A DNA stretch of 64,000 bases from Acidobacteriota bacterium (GTDB taxonomy: Bacteria; Acidobacteriota; Terriglobia; Acidiferrales; UBA7541). The notes beneath the pieces are model-generated. The model did not search any database. It saw only the letters and a list, made by a program, of their open reading frames with translations, and was not told the origin of the DNA. Of this stretch, positions 29,179 to 40,102 are shown piece by piece. Positions within the stretch are counted from its first letter, which is position 1; each line of letters opens with the position of its first letter. Location: NCBI GenBank assembly GCA_013286165.1, contig JABDGF010000004.1, forward strand, positions 16,925-80,924, in the 5' to 3' direction. The position numbers and the translations under genes are program-made.

Positions 29179-30525
29179 TCACGAAACCGGCTTCTCCAGC
29201 GATTCTTGAAATCCGTACGTCAGCAATTTCGCCGGTCCTGAATCCGAAACCACCATGTCGTCCTCGCACCGCATCCCAAACTCACCGGGCACATAAATCC
29301 CCGGCTCATTCGAAAACGTCATGCCCGGCTGCAATACAATCGTGCCGCCTTTCACCAGGTACGGCGACTCGTGTCCATCCATGCCGATTCCATGCCCGAG
29401 CCGATGCTCGAAGAATTTGTACCCCGGCCCGTAGCCCGCATCGACCACCACTTTGCGCGCCTCATCGTCCACCGAGCCGCAAGCATGGCCCGCCGCGGCA
29501 GCCGCGAGCGCCGCATCTTGCGCTGCACGCACAATTTCAAACGCGCGCTGAAATTTTTCAGACGGCTTGCCGAGGACGCCCATCCGCGTCACGTCCGACT
29601 GGTAGCCTTCCACGACGCAGCCGTCGTCGATCATCACGCCCGTGCCTTCGCGCAACACCTGCTCCGCGCTCGAACCGTGGGGCAGGGCAGACGATGCCCC
29701 GAATTCCACCGACGCGCCGCCACGCAACTGCATCTTGGCGTAGCCGCGTTGCACCAGCTTCTCTACGTCGCCCTGGGTCATGCCCTCGCGCAGCGACGCA
29801 AAAGTCGCCTTGTACACCGCGCAGGTTGCCTCGCACGCGAGCCGCATCAATTCCAATTCGTGCTCGCTCTTCACCGCGCGGCAGCCGACCGTGATCGGAT
29901 CGCCGCTGGTGTACGTGAGCGATGACACCGTCTTGCGCAGTCCGTCTGAAAACATATACGCCGTGGTCTGCTCAATGCCCACCGTGCCCGTGCGAATCCC
30001 GCGCTCGCGGAACCATTTCGCCGCCACCGCGTAGGGATTTTCGTCCTCTTCCCACGTGCGCACCGGAACTTCCCAGCGCAACTGCTCGCGCATCCGCGCT
30101 TCTTCGAACGCCGGAACGATCACCAGCGGATCGCCCTCGCGCGGAATCAGCAGCGCCAGGATGCGTTCGCTCGGCCACCAGCGGAATCCGAGGAAATACG
30201 TGAGCGTCGTACCTGGCGCGATGAACACCGCATCGATGTTCGGAGCCGCGCCCCCGCCCACGTTCGTCATCGCGCCGGCGGACGGATCACTCATCAGCTT
30301 CTGCGCCTTCGCGATTCGCGCCTTATATTCGTCCGTCGTGATGGGCTTCACGCGGTCGCCCAGCGGCTTCAGCCCGTCAAACGCCGCCGGCAACGCACCG
30401 CCTGCGCCGGGCGCCTGCTGCAAAGCCTCCGCCGCACTTGCCACACGCGCCCCGCGACCCGCGGCTACGGCAACTCCCGCCGCCACCGCGCCCGCGCGCA
30501 ATGCATCCCGCCGCGAAATTTTCAC
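29179..30525 (-). CDS. Tat-exported M24 family (Xaa-Pro type) peptidase
   Basis: This is a pita-bread-fold metallopeptidase of the Xaa-Pro aminopeptidase/dipeptidase group. Metal-ligand motifs are MIDDGCVVEGYQSDVTRMG, HRLGHGIGMDGHE, SNEPGIY and MRCEDDMVV. The GTG at 30525 was chosen because CAGGAG lies 6 bp before it and the protein then opens with the Tat motif KISRRDALRAG; an ATG 11 codons earlier is less likely. It has 448 residues. The gene follows the kinase/propeller gene by 41 bp and is probably cotranscribed. Confidence 0.88.
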   Translation of the reverse strand: MKISRRDALRAGAVAAGVAVAAGRGARVASAAEALQQAPGAGGALPAAFDGLKPLGDRVKPITTDEYKARIAKAQKLMSDPSAGAMTNVGGGAAPNIDAVFIAPGTTLTYFLGFRWWPSERILALLIPREGDPLVIVPAFEEARMREQLRWEVPVRTWEEDENPYAVAAKWFRERGIRTGTVGIEQTTAYMFSDGLRKTVSSLTYTSGDPITVGCRAVKSEHELELMRLACEATCAVYKATFASLREGMTQGDVEKLVQRGYAKMQLRGGASVEFGASSALPHGSSAEQVLREGTGVMIDDGCVVEGYQSDVTRMGVLGKPSEKFQRAFEIVRAAQDAALAAAAAGHACGSVDDEARKVVVDAGYGPGYKFFEHRLGHGIGMDGHESPYLVKGGTIVLQPGMTFSNEPGIYVPGEFGMRCEDDMVVSDSGPAKLLTYGFQESLEKPVS

Positions 30526-30566
30526 TCGCGTCTCCTGAGAATCTGAAATTGTGAGCACGATCGAAA

Positions 30567-33527
30567 TCAGTGGAAGTGAGAAATCAAAACCGCATCCGTC
30601 ACGGTGCGTCCGCGCGCCAGCGCCATCTGCTTCCCATCCGGCGAAACCGCAAACGAGAAAATCTTCAAGTCAGTGAAGTTCGTCACCTGTTTCGGCCCCG
30701 CAGACGGAGCGCCCGGAACGGTCGCCACCGGCTGTGCCCACAGATTCGCCACGCCCCCGCGCGTCACCGGATAGAGAATCGCGCGTCCATCCCTCGTCCA
30801 ACTCATCAACGACACAGCATCTTGATTGAACGACACGCCATCCGGTGCATCGTACATGTGTTCGATCGCGCCCGTCGCGAGATTCATCACGGCCACCTTC
30901 GCCGGTTTCGAGACGTCGGGCGTGTACGTCACCGCCACGCTCTTCCCATCCGGCGAAATCGCCGGAGTGGCGACGATGTCGCCCGTCTTCGAAAGCTGCG
31001 TAGGCGCTCCGCCGTCGATGCTCACTTTCTCCAGCGCCACCGCCTGCCCACTCGATTGCACGTACACTACAAACGTCCCGTCCGGCGAGCACGACGGCAG
31101 AACGTTGATCGGCCCCGCGGTAATCGCCTTCGCGTTAGAGCCATCCACTTCCGCGCGATAAATTTTCAGAGAGCCGTCGTCACCTAGCGACGTGAACACG
31201 AAGCGCTTCCCATCGCCGCACCCCGAAGGCCCCAGTACCGACATATTTCCCAACGCTAAATCGCGCGAGTCGCTGCCGTCCGGCGTCACCGACGCGAACT
31301 TGATCGCGCCGCCCGCATAAATCGAGTAGAGAATCGCTCCAGGCGTCGGCCAAATGATTCCAGTCCGTCCGTCCGCGCGGTCGATTCCAGACGTAATCTG
31401 CTTCGGCCCCGAAAATGCCGATCCCGCCGCGCTGCTGGTCCACAAGCTCGACGTGATCGACCACGCTACCGTCGCCAGCGTCTGGCCGTCGCCGGTTACG
31501 CTCGCGCCCGAGTAATAATTCAAATCGTTGGTGATGCGCCGCGCTTCGCCGTCAGGATACGTGAGCTCCCAAATCTGCGAGTTGAACGTCATCGTGTTCA
31601 GCGGCGCCGTGAAGACAATCCCGGAGCCGTCCGGCAGCCAACTCAGTTTGTTTAGATTCGCGAATCCTCGCGATCCGAGCGGCTTCACTTCTCTGGTGTC
31701 GAGGTCCATCACCTGAATCATGTTGCCGTTCGGACTTTTCGCATCGACGCGCGCCACCGCCAGCTTCTTGCCGTCGTCTGACCAGCTCGGCCCCACGCCG
31801 TTGTACATGTCGGGGAAGTGCAGCGTAGAAATCGCCTGCTCGTTTCCGCCATTGGCATCGGACAAATAAATGGACGACGAATTGGTCTTTGACGAAATGC
31901 GAATCCACGCGATCCGTTTCGCGTCCGGTGAAAATGCCACCGCGCTATCCACGTCGGTAATCAAATGCTCAGGCGTCCCGCCCAGCGACGGCACCTTCCA
32001 CAAATTCCCCAGGCCCGATCCTTCGGCTTGGCTGCGGTAGTAGAGGTAATTTCCATCCGGAGAAAAAACAATGTCTTCGAGTTCCGCGTCCTCGGTGCCG
32101 GGCACCACCTTCGCCGTGCTGCCCGTCCCAAGCTGCCGCACCCAGATCGCGTGGCCTTGTTTTGAGTCTTGTGTGTAAGCCAGAAATTTTCCATCGCGTG
32201 AAATTGTCACCGAGTGTACGTCGCCGCTCGTCGTCACTGGCGAAATCTGCATCTGCATGAACGCGTCTTCGCTGGTGTGTTTCGGCGTGGGTTTCTCGTC
32301 GGATTTATAAACCTTGAAGTAGTAGAAACCGCCTGCTATTAGCAGGAAAATCGCGATTCGCACAAGCGGCGGCAGCGAACGAAATGCCGATTTGATGCCC
32401 CACCCCTCGTTGCGCCGGTCATCGTCATCGTCGTCGCGATTTCGGCGGCCTCGGCGCCCGCTGGGATCGTCGGGATTGGCGGACGGAATCGGCGGCACGG
32501 TCGCCGCGGGCATTGCCGCGCCTGGCGTTTGCGAAGCCGGTGAAATTTGCGTGGCGGACGTCTGCCATGTGGAACTATCGCGCCGCGCGCCCGGAACTGC
32601 GGCCGGCACTTGCGCCGTCCATGTAGTTGCAGAGCTTCCGGCGCGGCCGGAATCCACGTCGCGCTTCAGCCGCTTCAGATCGCCGCGCAGCTCAGCCGCT
32701 GTCTGGTAGCGCAGGTCGCGCTCTTTTTCGAGCGACTTGCCGATGATTTCCTCGAGCTTCGGCGGCATCGCCGGATTCAACGAAGTCGGCTGCGCCGGCG
32801 TGCGATTCAAAATCGCATCGAAAATCACAGCGGAGGTGCCGCCGCTAAACGCGGGCTGCCCCGTGGACATCTCGTACAGCACTGCGCCGAGGCTGAAAAG
32901 ATCCGTCCGCGCATCCAGCTCTTCACCGCGCGCCTGCTCGGGGGACATGTATGCAATCGTGCCAATCGCCGAGCCGGGGCTCGTTACGAACACATTGTCC
33001 GTAGTAGCGGCCGTCACGGAATTTCCGCCGCCCACAGCTTCCGCCACGCGCCGTGAAGCGCCTTGCTTCGCCAAGCCAAAATCGAGCACTTTGGCCTGCC
33101 CGCGCGTGGTTATGAAAATGTTCGCCGGCTTGATGTCGCGATGAATGATCCCGCGCGTGTGCGCCGCGTCGAGCGCGTCCGCAATCTGCGCGCCGTAGTC
33201 CAGCAGGGAATCGGTGGCCAGCGGCCGCCCCCCGATCCGTTCGCGGAGCGTCTGCCCCTCCATCACTTCCATCACCAGGTAGGGTCGGCCGTTGTACTCG
33301 CCCGTATCGTGAATCGTGCAGATGTTCGGGTGATTGAAGGAGGAAGCGGCGCGAACTTCGCGCTGGAAGCGTTCGAGTGAGATGGGATCGCGCGCCAGCT
33401 CTTCAGAGAGGAATTTCAGCGCGACTTGGCGGCCCAGTCGCGTATCTTCGGCGCGAAACACCTGCCCCATCCCGCCCGCGCCGAGGGGTTCAATGATTCG
33501 GTAATGTGAAATTATTTCGCCTATCAT
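30567..33527 (-). CDS. Transmembrane Ser/Thr protein kinase with C-terminal beta-propeller
   Basis: The 986 residues contain three parts. A PknB-type kinase domain spans about residues 9-285, with the glycine loop GAGGMG, Lys38, HRD at 129-131 and DFG at 149-151, all intact. A Pro/Ala/Thr-rich juxtamembrane linker with an Asp/Arg cluster leads to one membrane segment at about residues 388-405. The rest (about 420-986) is an extracytoplasmic set of TolB/PD40-like repeats such as [12 protein letters not shown] and [13 protein letters not shown]. The layout suggests an outside sensor driving an inside kinase. The ligand and targets are unknown. It has its own promoter divergent from secA. Confidence 0.95.
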   Translation of the reverse strand: MIGEIISHYRIIEPLGAGGMGQVFRAEDTRLGRQVALKFLSEELARDPISLERFQREVRAASSFNHPNICTIHDTGEYNGRPYLVMEVMEGQTLRERIGGRPLATDSLLDYGAQIADALDAAHTRGIIHRDIKPANIFITTRGQAKVLDFGLAKQGASRRVAEAVGGGNSVTAATTDNVFVTSPGSAIGTIAYMSPEQARGEELDARTDLFSLGAVLYEMSTGQPAFSGGTSAVIFDAILNRTPAQPTSLNPAMPPKLEEIIGKSLEKERDLRYQTAAELRGDLKRLKRDVDSGRAGSSATTWTAQVPAAVPGARRDSSTWQTSATQISPASQTPGAAMPAATVPPIPSANPDDPSGRRGRRNRDDDDDDRRNEGWGIKSAFRSLPPLVRIAIFLLIAGGFYYFKVYKSDEKPTPKHTSEDAFMQMQISPVTTSGDVHSVTISRDGKFLAYTQDSKQGHAIWVRQLGTGSTAKVVPGTEDAELEDIVFSPDGNYLYYRSQAEGSGLGNLWKVPSLGGTPEHLITDVDSAVAFSPDAKRIAWIRISSKTNSSSIYLSDANGGNEQAISTLHFPDMYNGVGPSWSDDGKKLAVARVDAKSPNGNMIQVMDLDTREVKPLGSRGFANLNKLSWLPDGSGIVFTAPLNTMTFNSQIWELTYPDGEARRITNDLNYYSGASVTGDGQTLATVAWSITSSLWTSSAAGSAFSGPKQITSGIDRADGRTGIIWPTPGAILYSIYAGGAIKFASVTPDGSDSRDLALGNMSVLGPSGCGDGKRFVFTSLGDDGSLKIYRAEVDGSNAKAITAGPINVLPSCSPDGTFVVYVQSSGQAVALEKVSIDGGAPTQLSKTGDIVATPAISPDGKSVAVTYTPDVSKPAKVAVMNLATGAIEHMYDAPDGVSFNQDAVSLMSWTRDGRAILYPVTRGGVANLWAQPVATVPGAPSAGPKQVTNFTDLKIFSFAVSPDGKQMALARGRTVTDAVLISHFH

Positions 33528-33544
33528 GCCCAGAATGAAGGTTC

Positions 33545-33573
33545 ATCGTAGCCAAGTCATCACACACACGCAA
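33545..33573 (-). promoter_or_regulatory. Promoter of the kinase/propeller gene
   Basis: Read on the - strand: -35 TTGCGT (33568-33573), a 17-bp spacer, -10 TACGAT (33545-33550). The predicted start lies only about 11 nt before the ATG, so the leader is very short. Confidence 0.55.
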
Positions 33574-33698
33574 CGGCGATTCCGCGGACTGTTCGCAACG
33601 CATCACAAAGCCTACGTTCGGCGATTTGAACCGAGCGAAATCCGGCACGAGGAAACTTGCCGCACGACCCATGCGTAGAACACAGTGTGCGGCGCGCT

Positions 33699-33727
33699 TT
33701 GCACCAAAACCAGCAAGCGGCTACAAT
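33699..33727 (+). promoter_or_regulatory. Promoter of secA
   Basis: -35 TTGCAC (33699-33704), a 17-bp spacer, -10 TACAAT (33722-33727). Transcription should start near 33734, about 125 nt before the secA ATG. Confidence 0.65.
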
Positions 33728-33858
33728 AGAGATTGTTGGAATTCTGCGTCGTGTGCGCAGCCACCTGCCATACAGCACTGTTCCACCACATTCGTTCTGG
33801 GGGATCCCTTTCGCCGCACCGGCCCGCCTGTGGGCCAGTACGCGCCTAAAGCAACGTT

Positions 33859-36800
33859 ATGGACGTTGAAAAGCTCATAAACAGTGTCGTCGCGCGCTTC
33901 ATCGGTACCAAGCACGAACGCGACATCAAGGCCATGCAGCCGATCGTTGCCGCTATCGCCGAGCTCGAGCCGGAGATGAAGCAACTCAGCGACGCGCAGA
34001 TCACCGCGAAGACCGCCGAGCTGAAGCAGCAGGTGCAGGAACGCGTCGCGACGCTCGATCCCACCGATCCCAATTACAAAGTTCTCTTGAAGGAAGCCGT
34101 CGAGCCGGCACTGATTCCCGCCTTTGCGCTGGTGCGCGAAGCGGGCCGCCGCACTCTCGGTATGCGCCACTTTGACGTGCAAATGATCGGCGGTATCACC
34201 CTTCACCAGGGCAAGATCGCCGAAATGAAGACGGGTGAAGGCAAGACGCTCGTCGCCACGCTGCCCGCGTATTTGAACTCGCTCACCGGCTTGGGCGTTC
34301 ACATCGTCACCGTCAACGACTACCTCGCCCGCCGCGACGCTGAATGGATGGGCCCGATCTACAAGATGCTCGGCCTTTCGGTCGGCGTGATCGTTCACGA
34401 CCTGGACGACGCACAACGCCGCGCCGCCTATGCTGCGGATATCACCTTCGGCACCAACAACGAATTCGGCTTCGACTATCTGCGCGACAACATGAAGTAC
34501 GAGCTGGCCCAGTGCGTCCAGCGCGGCCACCACTTCGCCATCGTGGACGAAGTGGACTCGATACTGATCGACGAAGCGCGCACCCCGTTGATCATTTCCG
34601 GGCCGGCCGAGGAATCCACCGACAAGTACGTCCGCATCGACAAAGTGATGCCCAAGCTGATCCAGGACATCGACTACACGCTCGATGAAAAGCACAAAAC
34701 CTCGACGCTCACTGAAGAAGGAATCTCCAAGACCGAAAAGCTGCTCGGCATCAACAATTTGTTTGATCCGGGCAACATGGACATCTTCCACCATGTCCAC
34801 CAGGCGCTGCGCGCGCATGCGCTTTTCCAGAAGGACGTCGATTACGTCGTGAAAGACGGGGAAGTGGTGATCGTCGATGAATTCACCGGCCGACAGATGC
34901 CGGGCCGCCGCTGGTCGGACGGCTTGCATCAGGCCGTGGAAGCCAAAGAAGGCGTGAAGATCGAGCGCGAGAACCAGACGCTCGCGACCATCACTTTCCA
35001 AAATTATTTCCGCATGTACAAGAAGCTCTCCGGCATGACCGGTACGGCGGAAACCGAAGCGCCCGAATTCGACAAGATCTACAAACTCGAAGTCGTCGCG
35101 ATTCCCACGAACCGCACGCTGATTCGCATCGAGAATCCCGACGTTGTGTACCGCACCGAAGCGGAGAAATACGAAGCCGCAGTAAACGGCATCCTGCAGG
35201 AAGACGGCACGACGCGCGTCGGCGGCGTTCGTCAATACTGGGAACAGGGCCAGCCCGTGCTCGTCGGCAGTATCTCCATCGAAAAATCGGAGAAGATCGC
35301 GGCGCACCTCAAGAAGGCGGGCATTCCGCACCAGGTGCTCAATGCTAAGCAGCACGAGCGTGAAGCGATCATCATTTCGCAAGCGGGCCGCAAGGGCGCC
35401 GTCACCGTTTCCACCAACATGGCCGGCCGCGGAACTGACATTCTGCTCGGCGGCAACCCTGAAGCGATGACGCGCGACCATTTCCTGCGCAACAAGCTCG
35501 CGCTTCCGTACGCTCCGGCGAGTTCGGTGATCAACGCGCCGCAGGGAACGGAAACCGCCGCGCAAGCCGATGCAGCCGCTGTTGCAGCGCTGGCGGGTAA
35601 TTCCGCCGCCGCACCGGGTGGAAATGGACAGCCCGCGTCAGGCAACGGCAATTCCAGCGGCAACATGGTCCTCTTCCAGATCGAAGGCAAAATTTTTCAG
35701 GTGCCGCTCGAGCAGTGGAAGCCCGTGTTCGACGCATTCGCTGCGCAATGCAAGACTGAGCACGACGAAGTGGTCGCAATGGGCGGCTTGCACATCCTCG
35801 GCACCGAACGCCACGAAGCGCGGCGCATCGATAATCAGCTTCGCGGTCGCGCGGGACGCCAGGGCGATCCCGGCTCGTCGCGATTCTTCCTCTCGCTCGA
35901 AGACGACCTGCTCCGCATTTTCGGCGGCGAGCGCGTGAAGAACCTGATGTTCCGCCTCGGCATGACCGAAGGCGTCCCCATCGAATCGAAAATCATCAGC
36001 AACCGCATTGAGAACGCGCAGAAAGCAGTCGAGGCGCAGAACTTCGAAGCCCGCAAACACCTGCTCGAATACGACGACGTAATGAACAAGCAGCGCGAGA
36101 CGATCTACAATCTCCGCCGCTCGTTCCTCGAAGGCCGCGATCAGAAGGAATTCGTCCTCGAGCGCGCCGACGCGATCGCCAACGAACTCGTCGATAACTA
36201 CTGCCCGCGCGAGCAGCATCCCGATCAGTGGAACACCACGCAATTCTCAAATGAAGTCCTCAACCAGTTCGGCTTCGACCCCAAGGCCGTGGGCTTCGAC
36301 TTCGCAAAGCTGAATCACGATCAGCTCGTCGACGAGCTGCACGACAAAGTGATTGCGCGCTACGAAGAAAAGGAAGCTCTGTTCAGCGGGCCCACGCTTC
36401 GTTGGCTCGAGCGCCACATCCTGCTCGATGTGGTCGATGGCCAGTGGAAAGATCACCTGCTCACCCTCGACCACCTGAAAGAGGGAATTGGCCTGCGCGG
36501 CTACGGCCAGAAAGATCCGCTCGTCGAATTTAAGAAGGAAGCGTTCACGCTGTTCGACGATTTGATGAACCGCATCGACACCGAAGCGGTCCGCTTCCTG
36601 TTCCTCGTGCGTCCGGCCGATCCGGCCAGCGCGCCGCCACAGCAGCGCCCCGTGCCGCCCGCGCCGTCAGCTCCCGGCGCAACGGCTACTCCTTCGAGCG
36701 CATCCTCCGCGGCCAGCGCCACAGCTTCAGCTGCTCCAGCGCAGCCGCCCTCGAACGCTACATCCACCGGCGGTCCGCGTCCTCCTGCTCTCGGCGGACT

Positions 36801-36993
36801 TTCGCAGTTTTCACCGGAAGAACTCGAACGTCGCCAGCGCCGCCAGCAGCAACAAATGCAATTCCAAGCCGGTGGCGGTACGCCCACCGAAGCGCCTAAG
36901 CCCGCGCGCGGCGCGGCGAAAGTCGGCCGCAACGACCTCTGCCCCTGCGGCTCTGGCAAGAAATACAAGAAGTGCCACGGCACAGACAGCTAG
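33859..36993 (+). CDS. secA: Preprotein translocase ATPase SecA
   Basis: SecA is the ATP-driven motor that pushes preproteins through SecYEG. The 1044 residues have Walker A MKTGEGKT near residue 124, the DEVD box ([12 protein letters not shown]), [17 protein letters not shown] and [12 protein letters not shown]. About 75 extra residues with a Gly/Asn/Ser-rich stretch lie between [12 protein letters not shown] and [13 protein letters not shown] (about 545-620). A long Ala/Pro linker leads to the C-terminal zinc motif [14 protein letters not shown], which binds SecB or ribosomes. No good Shine-Dalgarno is visible before the ATG. Confidence 0.98.
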   Translation: MDVEKLINSVVARFIGTKHERDIKAMQPIVAAIAELEPEMKQLSDAQITAKTAELKQQVQERVATLDPTDPNYKVLLKEAVEPALIPAFALVREAGRRTLGMRHFDVQMIGGITLHQGKIAEMKTGEGKTLVATLPAYLNSLTGLGVHIVTVNDYLARRDAEWMGPIYKMLGLSVGVIVHDLDDAQRRAAYAADITFGTNNEFGFDYLRDNMKYELAQCVQRGHHFAIVDEVDSILIDEARTPLIISGPAEESTDKYVRIDKVMPKLIQDIDYTLDEKHKTSTLTEEGISKTEKLLGINNLFDPGNMDIFHHVHQALRAHALFQKDVDYVVKDGEVVIVDEFTGRQMPGRRWSDGLHQAVEAKEGVKIERENQTLATITFQNYFRMYKKLSGMTGTAETEAPEFDKIYKLEVVAIPTNRTLIRIENPDVVYRTEAEKYEAAVNGILQEDGTTRVGGVRQYWEQGQPVLVGSISIEKSEKIAAHLKKAGIPHQVLNAKQHEREAIIISQAGRKGAVTVSTNMAGRGTDILLGGNPEAMTRDHFLRNKLALPYAPASSVINAPQGTETAAQADAAAVAALAGNSAAAPGGNGQPASGNGNSSGNMVLFQIEGKIFQVPLEQWKPVFDAFAAQCKTEHDEVVAMGGLHILGTERHEARRIDNQLRGRAGRQGDPGSSRFFLSLEDDLLRIFGGERVKNLMFRLGMTEGVPIESKIISNRIENAQKAVEAQNFEARKHLLEYDDVMNKQRETIYNLRRSFLEGRDQKEFVLERADAIANELVDNYCPREQHPDQWNTTQFSNEVLNQFGFDPKAVGFDFAKLNHDQLVDELHDKVIARYEEKEALFSGPTLRWLERHILLDVVDGQWKDHLLTLDHLKEGIGLRGYGQKDPLVEFKKEAFTLFDDLMNRIDTEAVRFLFLVRPADPASAPPQQRPVPPAPSAPGATATPSSASSAASATASAAPAQPPSNATSTGGPRPPALGGLSQFSPEELERRQRRQQQQMQFQAGGGTPTEAPKPARGAAKVGRNDLCPCGSGKKYKKCHGTDS

Positions 36994-37013
36994 ATTTCGA
37001 CCAACGTGTATCG

Positions 37014-37067
37014 AGCGTGCGATTCCGGACGGTCCTTATCAGCCCGGGACGCACGCTTTTTCTTTTG
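37014..37067 (+). terminator. Intrinsic terminator of secA
   Basis: Arms AGCGTGCG and CGCACGCT (8 bp) enclose a 28-base loop with its own TCCGG/CCGGGA pairing, followed by TTTTCTTTT. It lies 20 bp after the secA stop. Confidence 0.75.
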
Positions 37068-37132
37068 AACATTTCCCGCGCCCGCTGCGTATCCTCGTGT
37101 GACACGCACCATTCCGTCTGGAGGACTTCGCC

Positions 37133-38242
37133 ATGAAATTGCAATCCGCGCTTCTGCCCACCGTCGCAGCGCTGTCGCTCGGCGTCGCGATCGCCGCGCC
37201 ACCTGTAATGCAAGCGCACGGCTGGAACGTAACCGCGCCTGAGATGAATAAGGTCACTTCCTACGTCCCCGCGCCTACGGCTCCCACTACGGTGCCCCAC
37301 GCGTCATCCGTATTAGCGATTCCACACACACGCACGCCATTCAGCGAAGACGGCCACTTCGATCGCACTCTCACGGTCAGCGGCCCCGTCGATCTCGACG
37401 TGCAGACCGGCTCCGGCAATATCGTCGTGAAAACCGGCGACGCCTCGAAAGTGGAAATCCACGCGAAGATTCACGCGAACCGCGGCAGCTCCGGCGACGT
37501 CCAGAAGTACATCAGCGAGATCGAAGCCAATCCGCCCGTCGAGCAAAACGGCAACTCGATTCGCGTCGGCCACATCGACAACAACGATTGGAAGCACAAC
37601 ATTTCGATCAGCTACGAAATCACCACGCCGGCGCAAACCAAACTCGTCTCGCAGTCCGGCTCGGGCGATGAAACGATCGAAGGCGTCGCCGGCCCGCTCG
37701 AAGCCAATAGCGGTTCCGGTTCGCTGAAGATTTCGAACATCGGCAGCGAAGTGCACGCGCGCACAGGTTCGGGCGAGATCGACCTCTCCGGCGTGAAGGG
37801 CGGCGCGAAACTTTCCGCGGGCAGCGGCTCGATTTCCGCGAAGGGAATTGCCGGCGGGCTTGATGCGTCGAGCGGCAGCGGCAGCATCAGTCTTGAGCAG
37901 ACCGCGCCTGGTAACGTTGAAATCCAAACCGGCTCGGGCAGCGTGGAAGTGACCGGAGCAAACGGCGCCGTGAAAGCGCAGACCGGCAGCGGCGGAATTT
38001 CGGTTGCAGGAAATCCTACCGGCGAGTGGACGCTACACTCCGGCTCCGGCGACGTGGAAGTCAAACTTCCGCCGCAAGCATCGTTCAATCTCGTGGCGCA
38101 CACCGGCTCCGGCTCGATCGATTCCAATCGCGAGATCGCCGTGCAGGGCAAAATCAGCCCGCGCGAACTCAATGGCAAAGTCGGCGGTGGCGGACCCACC
38201 GTCGAGCTCAGCACCAGCTCTGGCTCGATCCAGATTCGCTAA
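37133..38242 (+). CDS. Secreted DUF4097-type repeat protein
   Basis: This 369-residue exported protein has an N-terminal signal segment (about residues 1-24). The mature part is a regular series of short beta-strands punctuated by Ser-Gly-Ser-Gly turns (for example GSGDETIEGV, SGSGSLKISNI, TGSGEIDLSGV), the pattern of the DUF4097 putative adhesin fold. The function of these proteins is unproven. GGAGGACTTCGCC precedes the ATG. Flanking terminators suggest a single-gene unit. Confidence 0.85.
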   Translation: MKLQSALLPTVAALSLGVAIAAPPVMQAHGWNVTAPEMNKVTSYVPAPTAPTTVPHASSVLAIPHTRTPFSEDGHFDRTLTVSGPVDLDVQTGSGNIVVKTGDASKVEIHAKIHANRGSSGDVQKYISEIEANPPVEQNGNSIRVGHIDNNDWKHNISISYEITTPAQTKLVSQSGSGDETIEGVAGPLEANSGSGSLKISNIGSEVHARTGSGEIDLSGVKGGAKLSAGSGSISAKGIAGGLDASSGSGSISLEQTAPGNVEIQTGSGSVEVTGANGAVKAQTGSGGISVAGNPTGEWTLHSGSGDVEVKLPPQASFNLVAHTGSGSIDSNREIAVQGKISPRELNGKVGGGGPTVELSTSSGSIQIR

Positions 38243-38263
38243 ACACAACGCATCATCAAAATC

Positions 38264-38332
38264 CTCGCCGCGTCCGGATCCGCGCAACGAAATGCGCTGC
38301 GCGAAAATCCCGGGCGCGGCGAGATTTATTTT
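38264..38332 (+). terminator. Possible terminator after the DUF4097 gene
   Basis: Arms CTCGCCGCG (38264-38272) and CGCGGCGAG (38315-38323) are perfect over 9 bp and enclose a 42-base loop with an inner GCGCA/TGCGC hairpin. The following ATTTATTTT is only partly T-rich, so termination is uncertain. Confidence 0.4.
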
Positions 38333-38424
38333 GTCTAGTGTTGTTTTCGCACCGTTGACATTCGCTCCCGGAAAAATGTGCTACTCTCCCCCCTCTCGGG
38401 ACAGGCTTAGACCGGAGTAAGACG

Positions 38425-38760
38425 ATGAGCACCACCGCAAGACAATGCCACCGGCCCGGATGTTCCAGCGCGATCCCTCCCGCGCTCGTTTGCACGCAGC
38501 TGTGCGTGAATCATTTTCTCGATGAAGCTTCCGTGCGCGCCGAGCAAGCCTTCGCCTACTGCCAGCGCGGCGAACCGCTCCGCTCCGCCGATTTGGAGTG
38601 GCTCCTTTCCGACGCTCTCGCCACCGTCCAGCATCTCGAAGCCGGCGCCGACGAGCCGGACGCCGATCAACGCGACCGCATGCTCGAACTCGTGCTGAGC
38701 CTCGCGAATCTTCACGAATACGCCGCACACCACTCGATTCCCATCAAGCGCCCCGCGTAG
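38425..38760 (+). CDS. Small Cys-rich protein, function unknown
   Basis: I do not recognise this 111-residue protein. Cys8, Cys13, Cys23, Cys27 and His30 near the N-terminus could bind zinc (CHRPGC...CTQLCVNH). The rest is acidic and helical (DLEWLLSDALATVQHLEAG). It has no signal peptide or membrane segment. GGAGTAAG lies 4 bp before the ATG, which supports translation. Upstream are TTGACA (38355-38360) and a CTACTCTCC motif (38381) at a spacing too long for a standard promoter. Confidence 0.65.
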   Translation: MSTTARQCHRPGCSSAIPPALVCTQLCVNHFLDEASVRAEQAFAYCQRGEPLRSADLEWLLSDALATVQHLEAGADEPDADQRDRMLELVLSLANLHEYAAHHSIPIKRPA

Positions 38761-38872
38761 CGCGTGCATTGCTCGAAACGCGCCCGACCGCCTCGTGCTT
38801 ACCGCGAAACAGCAGGCCGCTCCAGCCTTGTAAACATCCGCGATTCGTTCCAAGCTGGAACTTCCTTAATCT

Positions 38873-39604
38873 ATGGCCGACGAACCCAAGAAGCCCGACT
38901 CTTTTCGCCCACAGGACCCGCACATCCCTGGCGTTACGGACAATCCCAAGCGCGAACAGGAAGCGGAAAAGCTCCGAAAGCTCGCCGAGAAAGCGCAGCG
39001 CGGTGCATCGTCGTCTTCACCCGCCATCTCGCCCGCGCTCATCGGCATCATCGTTGGAATTATCGCGGTGGTCGGCCTCGCGTATGTTGGCGTGAAATGG
39101 TGGGAGACGCAGCGCGCGCTGAAGCAGGCGGAAAATCCGCCGGTCGCCGCCGGCACAACGGATTTGCCGCCGACAAACACCACTGTGGCCGACTTGCCGT
39201 TTGGACCCGGCCCCGTCGCCACCACCGCTGAACTCTCGAAGGAGTGGTCGTCGAAGCGCTTCATCTTTCGCGCGCCGCAGACCGCCGATAACATCCCTGC
39301 CGTCGTGATCAAGCTTCCGAATAATGTTTATTGGGGCGTTTCGCTGCGCGAGCCGTTTGGCACCTGCGAAATGGAATACGTCACCGACACCGAAAAAATC
39401 AGCGCCGTGTACCGCTTCCAGGCCGAACATCCGATGATCGGAGATCCGTGCACCAAAGCCGTTTTCGATTTGTTGAAGTACGGACCCGCTCCCGGCGGAG
39501 TCGTCCGCGGCGAAACCGTCAGCGGCCAGGCCGTCCGCCCTCCAATCGCGATTCAAATGGTCGTGAAAGGCAAAGACGTGGTCGCCGTGAAAATCGAAGA
39601 GTAG
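38873..39604 (+). CDS. Single-pass membrane protein, function unknown
   Basis: The 243 residues comprise a charged cytoplasmic N-terminus (DNPKREQEAEKLRKLAEK), one membrane segment at about residues 55-75 (ALIGIIVGIIAVVGLAYVGV) and a C-terminal extracytoplasmic domain with two Cys (GTCEMEYV, GDPCTKAV). No family is recognised. There is no clear Shine-Dalgarno. It converges with the DUF962 gene, 21 bp apart. Confidence 0.7.
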   Translation: MADEPKKPDSFRPQDPHIPGVTDNPKREQEAEKLRKLAEKAQRGASSSSPAISPALIGIIVGIIAVVGLAYVGVKWWETQRALKQAENPPVAAGTTDLPPTNTTVADLPFGPGPVATTAELSKEWSSKRFIFRAPQTADNIPAVVIKLPNNVYWGVSLREPFGTCEMEYVTDTEKISAVYRFQAEHPMIGDPCTKAVFDLLKYGPAPGGVVRGETVSGQAVRPPIAIQMVVKGKDVVAVKIEE

Positions 39605-39625
39605 AAAGTTTTCCAGCGTGTCACG

Positions 39626-39976
39626 TCAACTCGCAACCGGTTTCGCTAAAGCCTCACTCGCGCAGCGCTTCACCTCGTCACCCATTCTCCCCGATAGCAC
39701 CATCGCCACCATCTTCTGATCCGCCGCAAAACTCCAGAGCGGATGCCCAAATGTCGCCGGCGTATTGTGCTCCACGAAAAAATGCGAGAACCACGCCAGC
39801 GCGTACGGCACCGCGAGCGCCGCAAGAATGAACCATGGCCGCCGGAACACGATCGCCAGCACGAGGATCATCCACCCCGTTAGCGTGCCGATCGTGTGAA
39901 TCGCGCGCGTCATCGGATCGCGATGCGCCAGCACGTAGAAGCTCCAGAATTCGCGGAACGTCTTAGGCGTCTCCAT
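39626..39976 (-). CDS. DUF962 (Mpo1-like) membrane protein
   Basis: The 116 residues match the DUF962/Mpo1 family: FREFWSFYVLAHRDPMTRAIHTIGT, two hydrophobic segments, then SHFFVEHNTPATFGHPLWSFAADQKM. In yeast, Mpo1 is a dioxygenase acting on 2-hydroxy fatty acids; the conserved His residues are present here. The bacterial function is inferred only. Confidence 0.85.
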   Translation of the reverse strand: METPKTFREFWSFYVLAHRDPMTRAIHTIGTLTGWMILVLAIVFRRPWFILAALAVPYALAWFSHFFVEHNTPATFGHPLWSFAADQKMVAMVLSGRMGDEVKRCASEALAKPVAS

Positions 39977-40017
39977 GCCGCGGAGTGTAGCGCCGCCCCT
40001 GCGCTCCCTTCAAACAC

Positions 40018-40060
40018 AAAAAAGCGGGCCCGCATCGCTGGGATGCAAGCCCGCCGTTTT
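40018..40060 (-). terminator. Intrinsic terminator downstream of the DUF4382 lipoprotein gene
   Basis: Outer arms GCGGGC/GCCCGC and inner arms GCATC/GATGC form one long stem. Read on the - strand it ends in a run of six T. It lies about 50 bp after the stop of the gene at 40103-41506. Confidence 0.8.
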
Positions 40061-40102
40061 GTTTGTTTGGCCGTTGTCTCGAGTTATAAATCGTATGAAA
40101 AA

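Larger units (their letters stand above)
33528..33858. other. Divergent intergenic region, kinase gene and secA
   Basis: These 331 bp carry back-to-back promoters for the kinase gene (- strand) and secA (+ strand). The secA leader of about 125 nt contains a GGCCC/GGGCC hairpin near 33822-33838. No gene is seen. Confidence 0.6.

Noticed and set aside
33721..35565. 614-codon frame antisense to secA
   Set aside because: Shadow of secA with no domain features.
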